In this document: positions 31,890 to 42,655 of the stretch, piece by piece
How positions within the stretch are numbered: position 1 is the stretch's first letter
Layout of the letters: each line of letters opens with the position of its first letter
Assembly: GCA_030220185.1 (NCBI GenBank)
Contig: JASPKZ010003441.1
Span: 930,001-994,000, forward strand
Direction: 5' to 3'
DNA length: 64,000 nucleotides
From: Diploptera punctata
Taxonomy: Eukaryota; Arthropoda; Insecta; Blattodea; Blaberidae
The notes under the pieces: model-generated
Databases searched by the model: none
The model's input: only the letters and a program-made list of their open reading frames with translations
What the model was told of the DNA's origin: nothing
Position numbers and translations under genes: made by a program

Positions 31890-32110
31890 TTAACAAAATA
31901 AAATTTATGGATGAATTAGAGAAAATGTTTTTAATATCTCACCTTTTAAAGTTGTACGTTTTCACAATACCGGTTTCAAAAGTATAATTTTACTGAAGAT
32001 GGAAATGAAACTATACTTGTGAAACTGGTATTGTGAAAATGCGCAACTTTATGAGGTGAGATATTAAAAACATTTTCTCCAACCCATTCATAAATTTTGA
32101 TTAAAAATAA
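31890..32110. mobile_element. PLE-type terminal foldback
   Basis: Arms AAAGTTGTACGTTTTCACAA and its imperfect inverse near 32090 enclose one core CTGAAGAT at 31995-32002 and GAAACTGGTA. Helix II is not convincing. Ends have ATGAGGTGAGATATT. Confidence 0.5.
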
Positions 32111-32229
32111 AATTTATTTTGTTAAATGTATATTAAATTAATGTTGGGAAGTAAACATTATGAGGTATAATCATTAAAATTCATCGGAGAACATTTTGTT
32201 TAAACAACTCACCTCATAGGATTCATGCT

Positions 32230-32280
32230 TCCATGATACCGCGGTTTCAAACACAGTCGTGTTCATCTTCAGCCATAACT
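32230..32280 (-). ncRNA. Hammerhead ribozyme, PLE family B, intact
   Basis: Helix I TTATGG/TCATGG, CTGAAGA, T, helix II GAACAC/GTGTTT, GAA, perfect palindrome ACCGCGGT, A. One of the best-preserved copies. Confidence 0.8.
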
Positions 32281-32403
32281 TCGACTGACGAAATTCTTCG
32301 GCCGTCAACTGTTTTATTGTCACATATTGTTGAATATAGATATGGCAGCACTGAAGATGGCAACAATAGAACAGTTGACGGCTGAAGAATTTCGTCAGTC
32401 AGT

Positions 32404-32452
32404 GTTATGGCTGAAGATGAACATGACTATGTTTGAAATTGCGATATCATGG
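32404..32452 (+). ncRNA. Hammerhead ribozyme-like, PLE family B
   Basis: CTGAAGA, T, helix II GAACAT/ATGTTT, GAA, helix III ATTGCGAT (one wobble), A. Sense to CMTR2, about 475 bp upstream of exon C. Confidence 0.72.
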
Positions 32453-32524
32453 AAGCATGAGTCCTATGAGGTGAGTTGTTTAAACAAAATGTTCTCCGAT
32501 GAATTTTATTGTTAAATGTATATT

Positions 32525-32927
32525 TAATATATAATTCCATAAACCAGCAAAAAGGGACCATAAATTTTACTCTGATGATACATTACATAGTTATTGTGTG
32601 ATTAACTATTTCCATTTGTAGATGATAGCTTGAATTACAACTTTGGAATTAGATAACATGACAGTATTTTGCTTTGTAAAAATATGTTGCATAAACAAAT
32701 ATTGCTTGAATTTCAGATCAACATTTATGACTTTTTACCCACTTCCAGTAAATGAGGAATTATTGAATTAAAGTCATATAGAAAAGAACATTTGTTTTGA
32801 TTTATGCCCAAATAGAATTTTTCAGACAAAATTACTAAAAAATGTTATTTTGTAGTTGAAATTGTTATGAAATTGTATGAATGTTTTGCATAAAGTTATA
32901 AGTGCCACTATTTTCATTATTTTTTAG
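32525..32927. other. CMTR2 intron end, no repeat recognised
   Basis: Apparently unique AT-rich intron sequence leading to the exon C acceptor. Confidence 0.4.
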
Positions 32928-33095
32928 AGAAAGACCATGACTCTTAATATGGACCCAAGATCTGAAGAAGGTTCTTTTGATGATCGTCGAAAGAAAGCTG
33001 TGATGGAACCTCTAGAGCTGCTAAAAGTACTGAAGGAGGAACTGTTGAATATAGATATCGACTGGCCTCACAAAGATGTTATTGGAGTGATGAAC
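32928..33095 (+). CDS. CMTR2: CMTR2 internal exon C
   Basis: A 168-bp, 56-codon exon in phase 0, with acceptor TTTTTTAG and donor AAC/GTATGT. It encodes a charged stretch (RKTMTLNMDPRSEEG, then a basic patch) and a predicted helix, LELLKVLKEELLNID, followed by WPHKDVIG. Between-species conservation is weak in this inter-domain region, and I assign the exon by its phase-compatible position between clear CMTR2 exons and its splice signals. It lies between a short PLE foldback (32140-32520) and a tRNA-like foldback. Confidence 0.75.
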
Positions 33096-33369
33096 GTATG
33101 TATTTCTTGTAATTTTATCATGATCATCAGCCAAACAGGTTGTAGGGCCACATCCCTTCATGGGATGCCTAGTTTTTCTTCTGTCTCTAGGTTGGTAATG
33201 CAGGATTGCCTTAGGGCCTGAGTTTTCAAACTTCTGCTGTTCAGGTTCCCCTCAACTGCCAAAATCTAAATGTACTTCCCTGTCAAAAGTGAAACATGTT
33301 AATAAAAAATATATGTCCCTAAAAGAAAGAATATAACTACTATAGGATATGTTTAATTTATTGTAATCA

Positions 33370-33960
33370 AAATGCTTGAACCAGGAATTTAATCTCGAAC
33401 TTTCTGCTTTACGTGCTGTTGCTCTGACCACTGAGCTAATTCAAGCTTCCTTTCTATCTAAGCATAAATCCTCCCTTTACCTTACTCGCTTGGTCCCACA
33501 TCCAATACAATGAATCATCATTCACAAATACACATTGACTTAAAAAAAAACATAAAAATATAAAATTAGATAAAGTGAAAGTACAATAAATTCTAATCTT
33601 AATCCTTCTACATTAAGAAGACATGAAGGGACTCCACATAGCTATAGCATTATTTATTAAATTAATATTAAGAAGCTGAAACTATGATTGAAATAAGTAA
33701 ATTAATATACACAAACTGTTTTATTCAATGGTAAAGAGAAAAAATTTTGCTTGAACCATGAATTGAATTCCAAACCTTCACTTTATGTGCTGATGCTCTG
33801 ACCACTGAGCTAATTCAAGCTTGCTTCTAAAGGGAGGATTTATGCTTGGATGGGAAGGAAGCTTCAATTAGCTCAGTGGTCAGAGTATCAGCATGTAAAG
33901 CTGAAGGTTCGGGGTTCAATTCCCGATTCAAGTAATTTATTTTTTCTTTACCATTGATTA
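33370..33960. repeat. tRNA-like foldback
   Basis: A minus tRNA-like core at about 33385-33460, and an inverted pair (33745-33830 minus, 33865-33940 plus) with TAGCTCAGTGGTCAGAGTAT and GGGGTTCAATTCCC. The pair is separated by about 30 bp containing AGGAGGATTTATGCTT. A different family from the 301-bp array. Confidence 0.65.
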
Positions 33961-34004
33961 CAATAGTTTAGTTGTGTAATTTTGTTTAATGCTCCAGGTT
34001 GCCC

Positions 34005-34370
34005 TTTTGGACATTTCTGGTGTTCTCTCCTGGCATTGGCATAATTGTAACCCACATCTGAGGTTGGGGCGCCTGGAGGGCAGGGTTATGTTGCCCCAAT
34101 GATATGATGGGTGATGATGATGATAGTGGTGCGCCAGGAGAGTCCTTAATCTAAGATGAATATGAATGATGATGATTGCGATGGCGATGGCCATATGATG
34201 TTCGAGGACTGTTTGGGCATTAAAGTTTCCTGGCATTTGTCTTACAGGTGAGGAAAAACCCTGTTAAAAACCTCACCCAGGAAACTGTCCCAACTGCGGA
34301 TCGAACCCAGGCCTGCTTCATGACAAGGCAGCATGCTACCTCGAGACCACAGTGGTGTGTAAATTAATTT
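34005..34370 (-). mobile_element. SINE C
   Basis: Minus copy: tRNA-like head at 34290-34365 (GTGGTCTCGAGGTAGCATG, then GGTTCGATCCGCAG). Body with GGTTTTTCCTCACCTGTAAG, GCATTCATATTC-like and a GATGATGATG tract, to 34005. A second copy lies at 42290-42655. Confidence 0.78.
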
Positions 34371-34383
34371 ACTTATTTCATAA

Positions 34384-35905
34384 TAATCATAAGTAATGCC
34401 ACGAGTGATTTCCAAATTATCGATAAATTCACGACTCATGAAGTGAGGAGTGAATTTATCTAGATAATTTGGAAATCAAGAGTGGCATTTGTTAGGACTA
34501 TTTAACGAATAAAATTAAGCTGTTTACTCACAAATCATTGTTTAACTATAGTTATTTTAAAATATTTATATATTTAATGTAAATGGCAATTTTTGAAAAC
34601 AAATGAGAAACGATTGATACGCTTCATCTGCTTCTTTTGTTCATCACTGCAACCAGATCATATTATTTATTGCCAAAGGAACACAATATTGTAAGAATGC
34701 ACTCTAGTGGAGAAAAAATGAAACACATCAAACTGTATATTAATTCATTTCTGATGTCCTATGACAATTATATTTTTCTGGAATGTTACTTCCTGGGAAA
34801 AAATACATTTAAGAAAGTGCAAACAGTGGTTTCTTTTTAGGTGGTATAATCAATTGTTACAAATGTTTTTATATTAACTCCCGCATGTGCTATTTATTCA
34901 TGCACTATATATACAATCTGGTAGCTGTATTTCTTAAAGAGTCAGTCACTGCAAAGTAATGCTATGACCTATTCAGAATGTTAAAAGGGAGGTGCTTTCT
35001 GTATTATGATAAACTTTAGTTGGTAAATTCTAGGCGAAACATGACTGTGATTGGTTGTAAATAAAAAATCATTGAAATGTGACTCCCATTTGGGGCATGA
35101 GTTAAATAGTCATAAGTAATGCCACGAGTGATTTCCAAATTATCGATAAATTCACGACTCACGAAGTGAGGAGTGAATTTATCTAGATAATTTGGAAATC
35201 AAGAGTGGCATTTGTTAGACTATTTAACGAATAAAATTAGGCTATTTACTCACAAATCATTATTTAAATATAGTTACTTTAAAATATTTATTTATTTAAT
35301 GTAAACGGCGATGTTTGAAAACAAATGAGAAACGTTATGTTTCGTTTCTCCATCCACTGCAACAAGATCATATAATGTTATATATTGCCATCTGGCGTGG
35401 GAAACTTGAAATATCATCGCAATATTATAAGAATGCATCCTAGCGGAGAAAAAATTAAACACATCAAACTGTATATTATAACCAAAATTATAGGTTATTA
35501 ATTCATTTTTAGTAAACAACTCGGTAAAACCATTATTTAAAAACACAATTATAGAACACAGAATTATCAAAAAGAACTCGGTAATATCATTATTTAAAAA
35601 CACAATTATTGAATGCACAATTGTCAAATTTGTTTTTCGTCTATAACTTAATTTGAAGCACAGCCAAATCTTGTTTCTGCGATTTTGAACATTCAAATAT
35701 GGCGGCTTTACTATTCACTCAGTCACTGCAAAATAATGGTCAGACCTGTTCAGAATATTAAAAAGGAGGAGCTTTCTTTAATATGGTAATTATAACACTG
35801 ATAAATATTTCGTGAAACACGACTCTGATTGGTTGTAAAACAGATATCATTGAAACGTGATTGGTCATTGACTCCCATTTGGGGCATGAGTTAAATAGTC
35901 ATAGT
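34384..35905. repeat. ~0.75-kb tandem repeat, unclassified, with foldback head
   Basis: Two direct copies (34384-35112 and 35109-35905) start AGTAATGCCACGAGTGATTT and finish GGGGCATGAGTTAAATAGTC. Each begins with a ~110-bp palindrome (GTGATTTCCAAATTATC against GATAATTTGGAAATCA). No coding region. A transposon or satellite-like unit that I cannot name. Confidence 0.7.
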
Positions 35906-36169
35906 AATAGCTTTAGCTTCTTAATATTATTTTAATATTATTATTTAATATGTTCATTTATTAATTATAAGTGGAAATATGTTGCATTAATACTGGTGTT
36001 GTACATATTTTAGCAAATTACAAAAAAAAATGTAGCTATTGAGGTTGTTCTCATAAAAAGATTATTGAAAACAATTATAAACTTTATCAGTCATCCGGTG
36101 TTTTAGAATTCACTAATGTAAATCTGTTGTAACTGAACAATGGTAATTTTCAAAATTGTTTAATTGGAT
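35906..36169. other. No recognisable feature
   Basis: AT-rich sequence between the tandem repeat and a PLE fragment. Confidence 0.35.
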
Positions 36170-36420
36170 CGAAAATTTTACATCTCACCTTGTAAAAATA
36201 TGACATTTCTCTCCTTACTAATTTCTAAGATCATCATCAGATACACTCCAACTGTTCAAAATTGATTTTTAACACCAGCATTCCTCCTGCCACCTGGTGC
36301 AGGTTTGAACTTCAAGATCAAATCTTACTCGCTGGGAACTTAAAAATTCATGGACTTGTATTTGTTCTTTTGAATTATGTCTTTTCCTACGAGCAAGATT
36401 TTATCTTGAAGTTGATTGAA
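36170..36420 (-). mobile_element. PLE fragment with ribozyme remnant
   Basis: Minus frames resemble the C-terminal KNKYKSMNFKFP and end with a terminus like ACAAGGTGAGATG. Coding part decayed. Confidence 0.55.
36190..36250 (-). ncRNA. Hammerhead-like motif, partly decayed
   Basis: Helix I GTAT/ATAT, CTGATGA, T, then a loose helix II (CTTA/TAAG) and GAAATGTC, where helix III shrinks to one pair. Core good, stems poor. Confidence 0.5.
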
Positions 36421-36484
36421 TTCACATAAGGTGGGAGGAGGAGTATTGGAATCACAAGCAGATGAAGGCTAATTAACAACCATT

Positions 36485-36795
36485 TTGCTTATATTATTTT
36501 TAGTCTGGACATCTTACCTCAATATTAATGTTGATTTGTTCTTGGACATGTTTCAAAACAATTCTGTTTTATCGTCAGCTTTCCCAGACTGGTTTTATTT
36601 ATGTTGCATTATGTTGCACAACCTGGATGTCGATGTCAGACTGGTAGCTCAGTTGGTAGAGCACTTGGCCCGGAAAGCCAAGGGTCCTGGGTTCGAGTCC
36701 CGGTCTAGGCGAAAATTTTTCTCTTCAAATATAATTTAAAAATAATATAATTAAAATAACCTCAAAATATAACTTCCTAAAATTAAATATTAATT
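36485..36795. mobile_element. PLE family A terminus with inserted tRNA-like unit
   Basis: The minus terminus (AATATTGAGGTAAGATGTCC-type) with hammerhead 36538-36585 is broken at about 36637 by a plus tRNA-like sequence (36638-36710, GGTTCGAGTCCCGG, TCTAGGC) and its tail to about 36738. The other part of the terminus, AATAATATAATTAAAATAAC, follows. Confidence 0.7.
36538..36585 (-). ncRNA. Hammerhead ribozyme-like, PLE family A
   Basis: CTGACGA, T, AAAACA/TGTTTT, GAA, ACATGT, C. Core intact. Confidence 0.7.
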
Positions 36796-36984
36796 ACAAC
36801 CATTTCGCATTTGGCATGTGATAGTTTTGTGTGCAGAAATGTTCTAGCACATAAGGATTTTGAATTTTTAAGTGTTTTTTATTTTCATATTTTCACTGAT
36901 TTCTTTTGAGTAGATGTTTTCTTTTAGAATTTCTACTGTGACCACAAGAGTACAATACAGACAAGGAATGGATTATAAGGAAAT

Positions 36985-37450
36985 CATATGTTATTCACTA
37001 TTTAACTCATGCCCCAAATGGGAGTCAATGACCAATCACGTTTCAATGTATTTTGTTTTACAACCAATGAGTCGTGTTTCACCTCTCTCTTTATCAATTT
37101 CTCTTTATCAGCTCCTGCTTTTGTGATAAAAAAGCTCCTCTTTTTTCAATATTCTGAACAGCTCAGAGCGTTATATTTCTCCAACAAATACATTGAATAT
37201 AGCAAATAAAACAGATTCCTTGATTTTACTGAGTTGGTCACTAAAAAAATTAATAAACGAATAACCTATAACGTTATTTATAATATACAGTTTGATGTGT
37301 TTCATTATTTCTCCACTAGAGTGCATTCTTACAATATTATGATCGTATTTAGCAATAAATATGATCAAATTGCAGTGAATATACATAACCTCACATTTCT
37401 GGTTTGTTTTCAAACATCGCCATTTGCATTAAATACATAAATGTTTTAAA
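36985..37450 (-). repeat. Inverted partial copy of the ~0.75-kb repeat
   Basis: ATTTAACTCATGCCCCAAAT through AACATCGCCATTTGCATTAA, reverse complementary to parts of 34600-35110 and 35300-35895. The foldback head is absent. Confidence 0.7.
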
Positions 37451-37479
37451 ATTCTGGTAGCTATGTTAATATTAAGTTA

Positions 37480-38320
37480 TATAGATAGGAAATAACACTA
37501 TGAGGTTTTTTAATATTGTTTATTTTTTATTATTTCACTCACCTCATACTTCATAATTCATAGCAGACCCTGGGTTAATGGATAATGGTTTTCAAGAGAA
37601 GATGATACACAAGAAAATAAATAAATTCAAAGAACAAAAAGTCATCAATGAAAGTACTCTTCAGACAGATAAAAATATAGGTAAAAAATTCAAGAAGTTC
37701 ACATACCATCCTTTGGTATTTGACAAGTTTCAAAAAATTTTCAACAAATTCAACATTAAATTAGCACCGAAAAATGATTACAGCTTAGGTAATTTAATAA
37801 AAACCAACAAAAATGAAAAGATTGAAGACTGCAAAAAATCGGGAATTTATCAAATTAATTGTAAAGATTGTGAAAAGATATACATAGGAAAAACAAAAAG
37901 GAATCTAAATACAGGATTAAAAGAACACCTCAGAAATGTTAAAAATGGAGAAACCGAAAATCTGCAATAGCTGCACATGCCTGGTCAGAAAAACATAGAA
38001 TAGAAACCAAAACAAAATTACTTAAACAATTGGAAAAACCGAAGGAACTCACAATTTGGGAAAAAATTTACATATGCAAGAATGAAAATACAACTATGAA
38101 TTTTGAAATACCCGGTTATAAAGAAAGAGGACTGATTTGCAAAATTCTTCGGTCGGCCACCAGATGGGGCAGAGGTCAGTCTGCAGGATAGATGGCCGTT
38201 GGACGTCAGTTGTGAATGTGACGCAGCATTGAGAATGTCACAAAAGATGTGAAGAAACCCAGGGTCTGCTATGAATTATGAAGTATGAGGTGAGTGAAAA
38301 AATAAACAATATGTTAATAT
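37480..38320 (+). mobile_element. PLE family F, 3' half
   Basis: Frame 37578-37970: NGFQEKMIHKKINKFK, KFTYHPLVFDKFQKIF, KSGIYQINCKDCEKIYIGK, LKEHLRNVKNG. A frameshift near 37960 leads to KSAIAAHAWSEKHRI and LTIWEKIYICKNENT. Terminal ribozyme at 38223-38274, then GTATGAGGTGAGTG. RT is absent. Confidence 0.85.
38223..38274 (+). ncRNA. Hammerhead ribozyme-like, family F, U3-A8 core
   Basis: Helix I AGCA/TGCT, core TTGAGAA (U3 and A8 where C3 and G8 are normal), T, helix II TCACA/TGTGA, GAA, helix III ACCC/GGGT, C. Same core in 54111-54163 and 57214-57265. Confidence 0.62.
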
Positions 38321-38339
38321 TATTCGTTTTTAAACACCT

Positions 38340-38505
38340 TAATGATGGACAAATTATATTTGAAAAGAAAAATATACGCCTAGACTGGGGTTTGAACCCA
38401 GGAGGCCTAGGTTGCTCAGATGGAAGAGCATTGACATAGAAAGTCAAAGGTCCTGGGTTCAAACCCCAGTCTAGGCATATATTTTTCTTTTCAAATATAA
38501 CTGGT
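38340..38505. repeat. tRNA foldback insertion
   Basis: ATATTTGAAAAGAAAAATAT, GCCTAGACTGGGGTTTG in inverse, then a complete plus-strand tRNA-like sequence and its tail. The inverted part covers the tRNA T-arm, acceptor 3' strand and tail only. The same structure sits at 45266-45429. Confidence 0.82.
38405..38476 (+). tRNA. tRNA-like cloverleaf, AGA anticodon position
   Basis: Acceptor GCCTAGG/TCTAGGC (7 bp, one G-U), D-arm GCTCAGATGGAAGAGC, 5-bp anticodon stem TTGAC/GTCAA with 7-nt loop ATAGAAA (U33, AGA), T-stem CTGGG/CCCAG with TTCAAAC loop. The best cloverleaf here. It lacks a Ser-type variable arm, so a functional tRNA is uncertain. Confidence 0.45.
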
Positions 38506-38554
38506 AACTATATTTAAATAATGACTTTTGAGTAAACAGCATAATTTTATTCTT

Positions 38555-38675
38555 TAAACAGTCCTAACAAATGCCACTCTTGATTTCCAAATCCTCTAGA
38601 TAAATCCATTCGTCACTTCGTGAGTCGTGAATTTTATCGATAATTTGGAAATCACTCGTGGCATTACTTATGAAA
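38555..38675 (-). repeat. Foldback head of the ~0.75-kb repeat, inverted solo copy
   Basis: CTAACAAATGCCACTCTTGA through AATTTGGAAATCACTCGTGG and ATTACTTATGA: the palindromic head at 34384 and 35109 in reverse, without the rest of the unit. Confidence 0.7.
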
Positions 38676-38699
38676 ATGTGAAAAATACTCCCCTGTTGA

Positions 38700-38830
38700 C
38701 TAACTACCTCCCTGGCACTATTGAACCCATAGGTTCATGGCCGCAAGGGCATAACCTCTCCACAATCCCATCCTGAGCTATTGTTTTCCAATCATTCCCT
38801 GTAATCATGGTTAATATTATTCTCTCACTA
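38700..38830 (-). mobile_element. RTE-like LINE 3' end fragment
   Basis: Reverse of the LINE tail (GGCACTATTGAACCCATAGG, TTCATGGCCGCAAGGGC, TGAGCTATTGTTTTCCAATC). 5'-truncated. Confidence 0.75.
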
Positions 38831-38869
38831 CTTACTGCACTACTACTTTACGCAAAATTATTTTCCCTT

Positions 38870-39440
38870 GTAAAACACACAATAATAATAATAATATAAT
38901 AATAATACTTTATTTATTCTGGCAGAGTTAAGGCCATAAGGCCCTCTCTTCCACTCAACCAGCACAAATACAAATAAATATTCGACAAATATAGATATAC
39001 ACTATACTAATTATATACAGTTAAAGATACAATAAATGTAGCAATGTAAATGTCATGTACAAACAACATTTTATAGGGTAATAACAATAATGATACGATA
39101 ATAATAATAATAATAATATAAATATGATACATTATACGGGAAACACCAATTAATATACATATCTTACACTGGATAATAATGAAGTTGAGTTTAGAGCAAA
39201 TATAAATTTAGATTTCTTTTAAAAGATGCCAATGTCCGGCAGCCCCTTATTTCTTGTTGTAGGGAATTCCAGTTGCGAGAAGTGGAGATGGTATATGACA
39301 TGAAATAGAGCAGATTTTAGTTTATCAAATAGTTGTGCATTTGTGAACCAAGTAGCTGACAAATGCTTTGTTCTGGGTCTTTGTGCCATCACTTCTTTCA
39401 AAGCCTGTACATCATTCCAATTTAAAAGTTAACAAAAGAA
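38870..39440 (-). mobile_element. LINE 3' part (CR1/Jockey-like)
   Basis: Minus strand: RNWNSLQQEIRGCRTLASFK then a stop (C-terminal W-N-x-L-P block), 3' UTR with GAGTGGAAGAGAGGGCC and GGCCTTAACTCTGCCAG, and an AATA/ATT-rich tail at 38883-38910. Same family as 23240-24262. Confidence 0.75.
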
Positions 39441-39647
39441 AGACATTCTGTAAACCAAAAAAATTGGAATATAAATTTAACTTGCTAAGGAATTTGCTTA
39501 GTTTACGCAGTTCCTGTGTGACTGATTTTTTCTATACTTTCTGAACATCTTCCAGTGCACTTACATATTTCGTAATTAATTATATTTCCATGACATTTAA
39601 AAGCTTTACTTGACATTAAATGTAATGTTATAGTTTGTGTTTTATAG

Positions 39648-40112
39648 TTTCCAGATTGTGTGAACGGTTTTGAAATAAAAATAGGAAAACCTGTGAAGAC
39701 TGTGCAAAGCTCTAAATTCTGCCTGGGAAGACTTCTGAAAACACGAAATGACGTTCGCAAAGTTGCAAGAGGACTTTTAAGCAGAAGTAACAGCAACAGG
39801 AGTGATGCGAGTAGTACAGCTGCTGCTAATAATAATGACAATTTAGCACAAGAAAGTGAATTGTCTCTTATAGTGAGAGACTGGCTAAAAAAAGAGCATG
39901 GAAAATCAGATCTTAAAATTCTGAATTACAAGGAGAAATTATGGACATCTATGGAGACAGGGAATGAAGAAGCAGAATTAAATGCTTTCTGGGATATCAT
40001 GGATGTAATTGATGATATATGGCGAGACCAGAGCCTTCTGCTTCAGGGATATCCCATGCTCACTCAGTTCAACGTCGGCATTGTTTATATGTTGTGTCAT
40101 TTGTTTGAAGAG
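39648..40112 (+). CDS. CMTR2: CMTR2 internal exon D (C-terminal FtsJ-like domain)
   Basis: A 465-bp, 155-codon exon. The acceptor is GTTTTATAG at 39647 (the next AG, at 39654, would create an in-frame stop). The donor is GAG/GTAAGT. The translation starts FPDCVNGFEIKIGKP, carries a Ser/Asn-rich insert (SRSNSNRSD) and an acidic helix, and ends with MLTQFNVGIVYMLCHLFEE. That last motif matches the FtsJ-fold pattern F-x-x-G-L-I/V-Y/F-x-L-x-x-C-F found in the C-terminal, catalytically dead methyltransferase-like domain of CMTR2. Adjacent repeats are absent from the exon itself. Confidence 0.87.
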
Positions 40113-40685
40113 GTAAGTATATTTCTCTTCTTCTTTATTAAGGGCCGCATGCAAATACATTAGTCTCTACTCAAATAACTTCCAATCACTGGTGAGCTGA
40201 CTCACCATGAGCAATTGCTGAGATCGAGTTAACGGCCGACTTACCGGTCATGCATGAAAGTTGACGTTTTCATAATATTGGCAACGAATTACCCAGAATT
40301 CTCAGCGATAAAACCACTTCCGTTATTTTCGTCTGCTATAGAGGAATGCATTTACGCTTGCGTCCCGCAAATAATACTGTATGCAACGACGTCTGTGTCA
40401 TGCAATATTACACCGATTCTCTTGTTCTTCCAGTTGAATTCTTTGGTAGACTCTATCAAATTCCTCTTCTCCACGTATACCAAAAACATGATCGAATTCT
40501 TCAAGGTCCGACATCTTGGATAAAGCTGCAAAGGTTTCAAACTACATCGGTTCCCTTTGGGATTTTCACGATAAGTTTCTATCTTGAGCTATGATCTTAA
40601 GGTACCTCGTCAGGTAGCTTACAATTATTATCGCATGAATAGATTTCTGAGTAAGCAAAATGTATTAGGATAAAACTTTCTCAGC
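40113..40685. other. Intron start, unidentified sequence
   Basis: About 40180-40600 has a less AT-rich composition than its surroundings and short frames on both strands (minus: SDLEEFDHVFGIRGEEEFD-like). I do not recognise it; it could be a transposase remnant. Confidence 0.35.
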
Positions 40686-40689
40686 AGAG

Positions 40690-41392
40690 AACGCCTTTTA
40701 CGGTCTAATGCATTTATAAATTCGACCCTAAGTCTCATCTCTTCATGCGCATTAAATTTCTCTTGCTGGCAATTTCAAAATTCATGATTCTCTCCTTGTT
40801 CTGTATGTAGATTTTTTTTCCATATGGAGAGTTCATATGTGTTTTCTGTTTTAATAGTTTGATGTTTACATCTATTTTATGTTTTTGTGACCAAATGTGA
40901 GCAGCTACTGCAGATTTTTTACTTTTTTTATATTTCTTGTGTGTTCTTTATTTCTAATGGTTAAATTCCATTTTGTTTTCCCTCTGTATATCTTATCACA
41001 ATCTGCACATTTTATTTGATATATTCCTGATTTTTGCCATCGTCAATGTTTTAATTTTTGTTGGTTTTTATTAGATTATTTAGGCTAAAATTATTCTTCG
41101 ATGCTAATCTGGTATTAAATTTTTCAAAAACCTTTTGGGATTTATTGTGTACCCATGGATGATATGTAAATTTCCTGTATTTTGTTTCTTTTGGTTTTTC
41201 TATCTGAAGAGTACTTTCATTTCTCAATTTTTGTTTTGTGTACTTATAATTTTTTTGTATTATTTTCTCTTTAAAAGCATTTTCTTTTGCCACTTCAATT
41301 ATGTATTTTTTTCTCTAATTCATAATTTTCTCTGTTCAGGGGTATATTTACCAGTCTGTGTGCTAGGTTGTATCAGATACGTGTTTTGGGGG
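40690..41392 (-). mobile_element. PLE fragment, C-terminal half (family A-like)
   Basis: Minus frame 41293-41051: KQKLRNESTLQIEK, KYRKFTYHPWVHNKSQKVF, RLASKNNFSLNNLIKTN. Then decayed GIY-YIG and tail (about 41040-40760). No terminal ribozyme is found. Confidence 0.75.
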
Positions 41393-41520
41393 TAAATGTG
41401 GTCATCATGCAGGGCTCTCAACCCAGTTGACATCAAATGTCAATTGTCTAGAAAGTGGAACCTTAACCTCCTTCTACACAAGGGCCTCCTAAGGTCTGTA
41501 GTGGGATCACTTTTATTTTA
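41393..41520 (+). mobile_element. SINE A 3' part
   Basis: GGTCATCATGCAGGGCTCTC, CAACCCAGTTGACAT, ACCTTAACCTCC, GTAGTGGGATCACTTTTA. 5'-truncated. Confidence 0.7.
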
Positions 41521-41829
41521 CATGTACAATGTCGCTTCTTTTTATACAGAAATATGCTGAAGCCATTAATTCAGAAACTAATCAGATTCTCCATAATATA
41601 TCAAAGATACTGAGATAGGAATTTTGCACTATGAACAAAGTAGTTCAAGGTGAGCCCCACCCTCTGATTCTTTTATTACCTTCTTCCGGTTTGACTGTTG
41701 CCATACCTTTTTTAAAAAAGTTTGTTTTCTATTCATATACTTGTTTCTAATGATTGGAAAGTTCACAAAAAACAAATACAATCAATTGCAATTATCAGTA
41801 AATTATGGCTTATTATTTTGTTTTTTTAC
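41521..41829. other. No recognisable feature
   Basis: AT-rich sequence without known repeat marks. Confidence 0.35.
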
Positions 41830-42245
41830 TTAGGTAGAATTTTTTATCACTCACCTCATATTGTTCTTCTTTTTGACTATAAACTAGTTTCGGAACATAG
41901 TTTCTGTTCCATCCTCAGTATCGTCACGACTGTTGTTCTGTCGTCTTGAAGAGTTGTCCTTCGCTCCTTCCACTGGCTGACTGAAAAACCTCAAAACCAG
42001 GTCATTCTCACCAGGAATTTCAAATTTCATCAAATTCTTCTTTTCGCTCCTTTGAATGTAGATCTTTTCCCAAACAGTAAGTTCTTTTGGTTTTTTATTT
42101 GTTTTAATAATTTAGCTTCTTTCTCAATAAGATGTTTTTCAGACCATGCATGGGCAGCCACTGCAGATTTTTCTACTTCCCCTTTCTTGACATTCCTGAG
42201 ATGTTCTTTCACTCTAGTTTTCAAATTTCTCTTATGGCTAAATGC
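41830..42245 (-). mobile_element. PLE family E, C-terminal fragment with terminus
   Basis: Minus frame 42224-42030: KTRVKEHLRNVKKGEVEKSA, AWSEKHLIEKEAKLL, KNLLFGKRSTFK, then the ribozyme and ATATGAGGTGAGTG. Confidence 0.8.
41874..41927 (-). ncRNA. Hammerhead ribozyme, PLE family E, intact
   Basis: Helix I GAC-g-ATA/TAT-a-GTC, CTGAGGA, T, helix II GGAACA/TGTTCC, GAA, perfect palindrome ACTAGT, T at the cleavage position. All stems are supported and the core is canonical apart from the extra T. Confidence 0.85.
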
Positions 42246-42289
42246 TTAAATATGTACAATATTTTTTTTAATGTGATTTTTTTTTCAAA

Positions 42290-42655
42290 TGCCCTAGGTT
42301 GTCTCTTTTGACATTCCTGGTGTTCTCTTCTGACATGACGTACTTGTAACCACTTCTGAGATTGGGGCACCTGGAAGGCCCGATGATATGACGGGTGATG
42401 ATGATGATGATAGTGGTGCGCCAAGAGAGTCCCTAATCCTAAGCTTAATCTAGATTAATATGAATGATGATGATTGCAATGGCCATATGATTTCGGGGAC
42501 CATTTGGGCCTTAAAGTTTTTTCTTGACATTTGTCTTACAGGTGAGGAAAAACCCCGATAAAAACCTCACCCAGAAAAACTGTCCCGACTGGGGATCGTA
42601 CCCAGGCCCGCTGCGTGACAAGGCAGCATGCTACCTCGAGACCACAGCGGTGGAC
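42290..42655 (-). mobile_element. SINE C
   Basis: As 34005-34370: head at 42590-42655 on the minus strand, AAAACCTCACCCAGAAA, a GATGATGATGATG tract, TGGGGCACCTGGAAGG. Confidence 0.78.

Larger units (their letters stand above)
32140..32520. mobile_element. PLE family B minimal foldback
   Basis: ATTAATGTTGGGAAGTAAAC start, then TTCATCGGAGAAC at each end; two hammerheads in divergent orientation; only about 60 bp of C-terminal coding remnant between them. Confidence 0.78.

Noticed and set aside
39503..39841. Leucine-rich minus frame (possible signal peptide)
   Set aside because: Antisense to CMTR2 exon D; the plus strand carries the conserved protein and splice signals.
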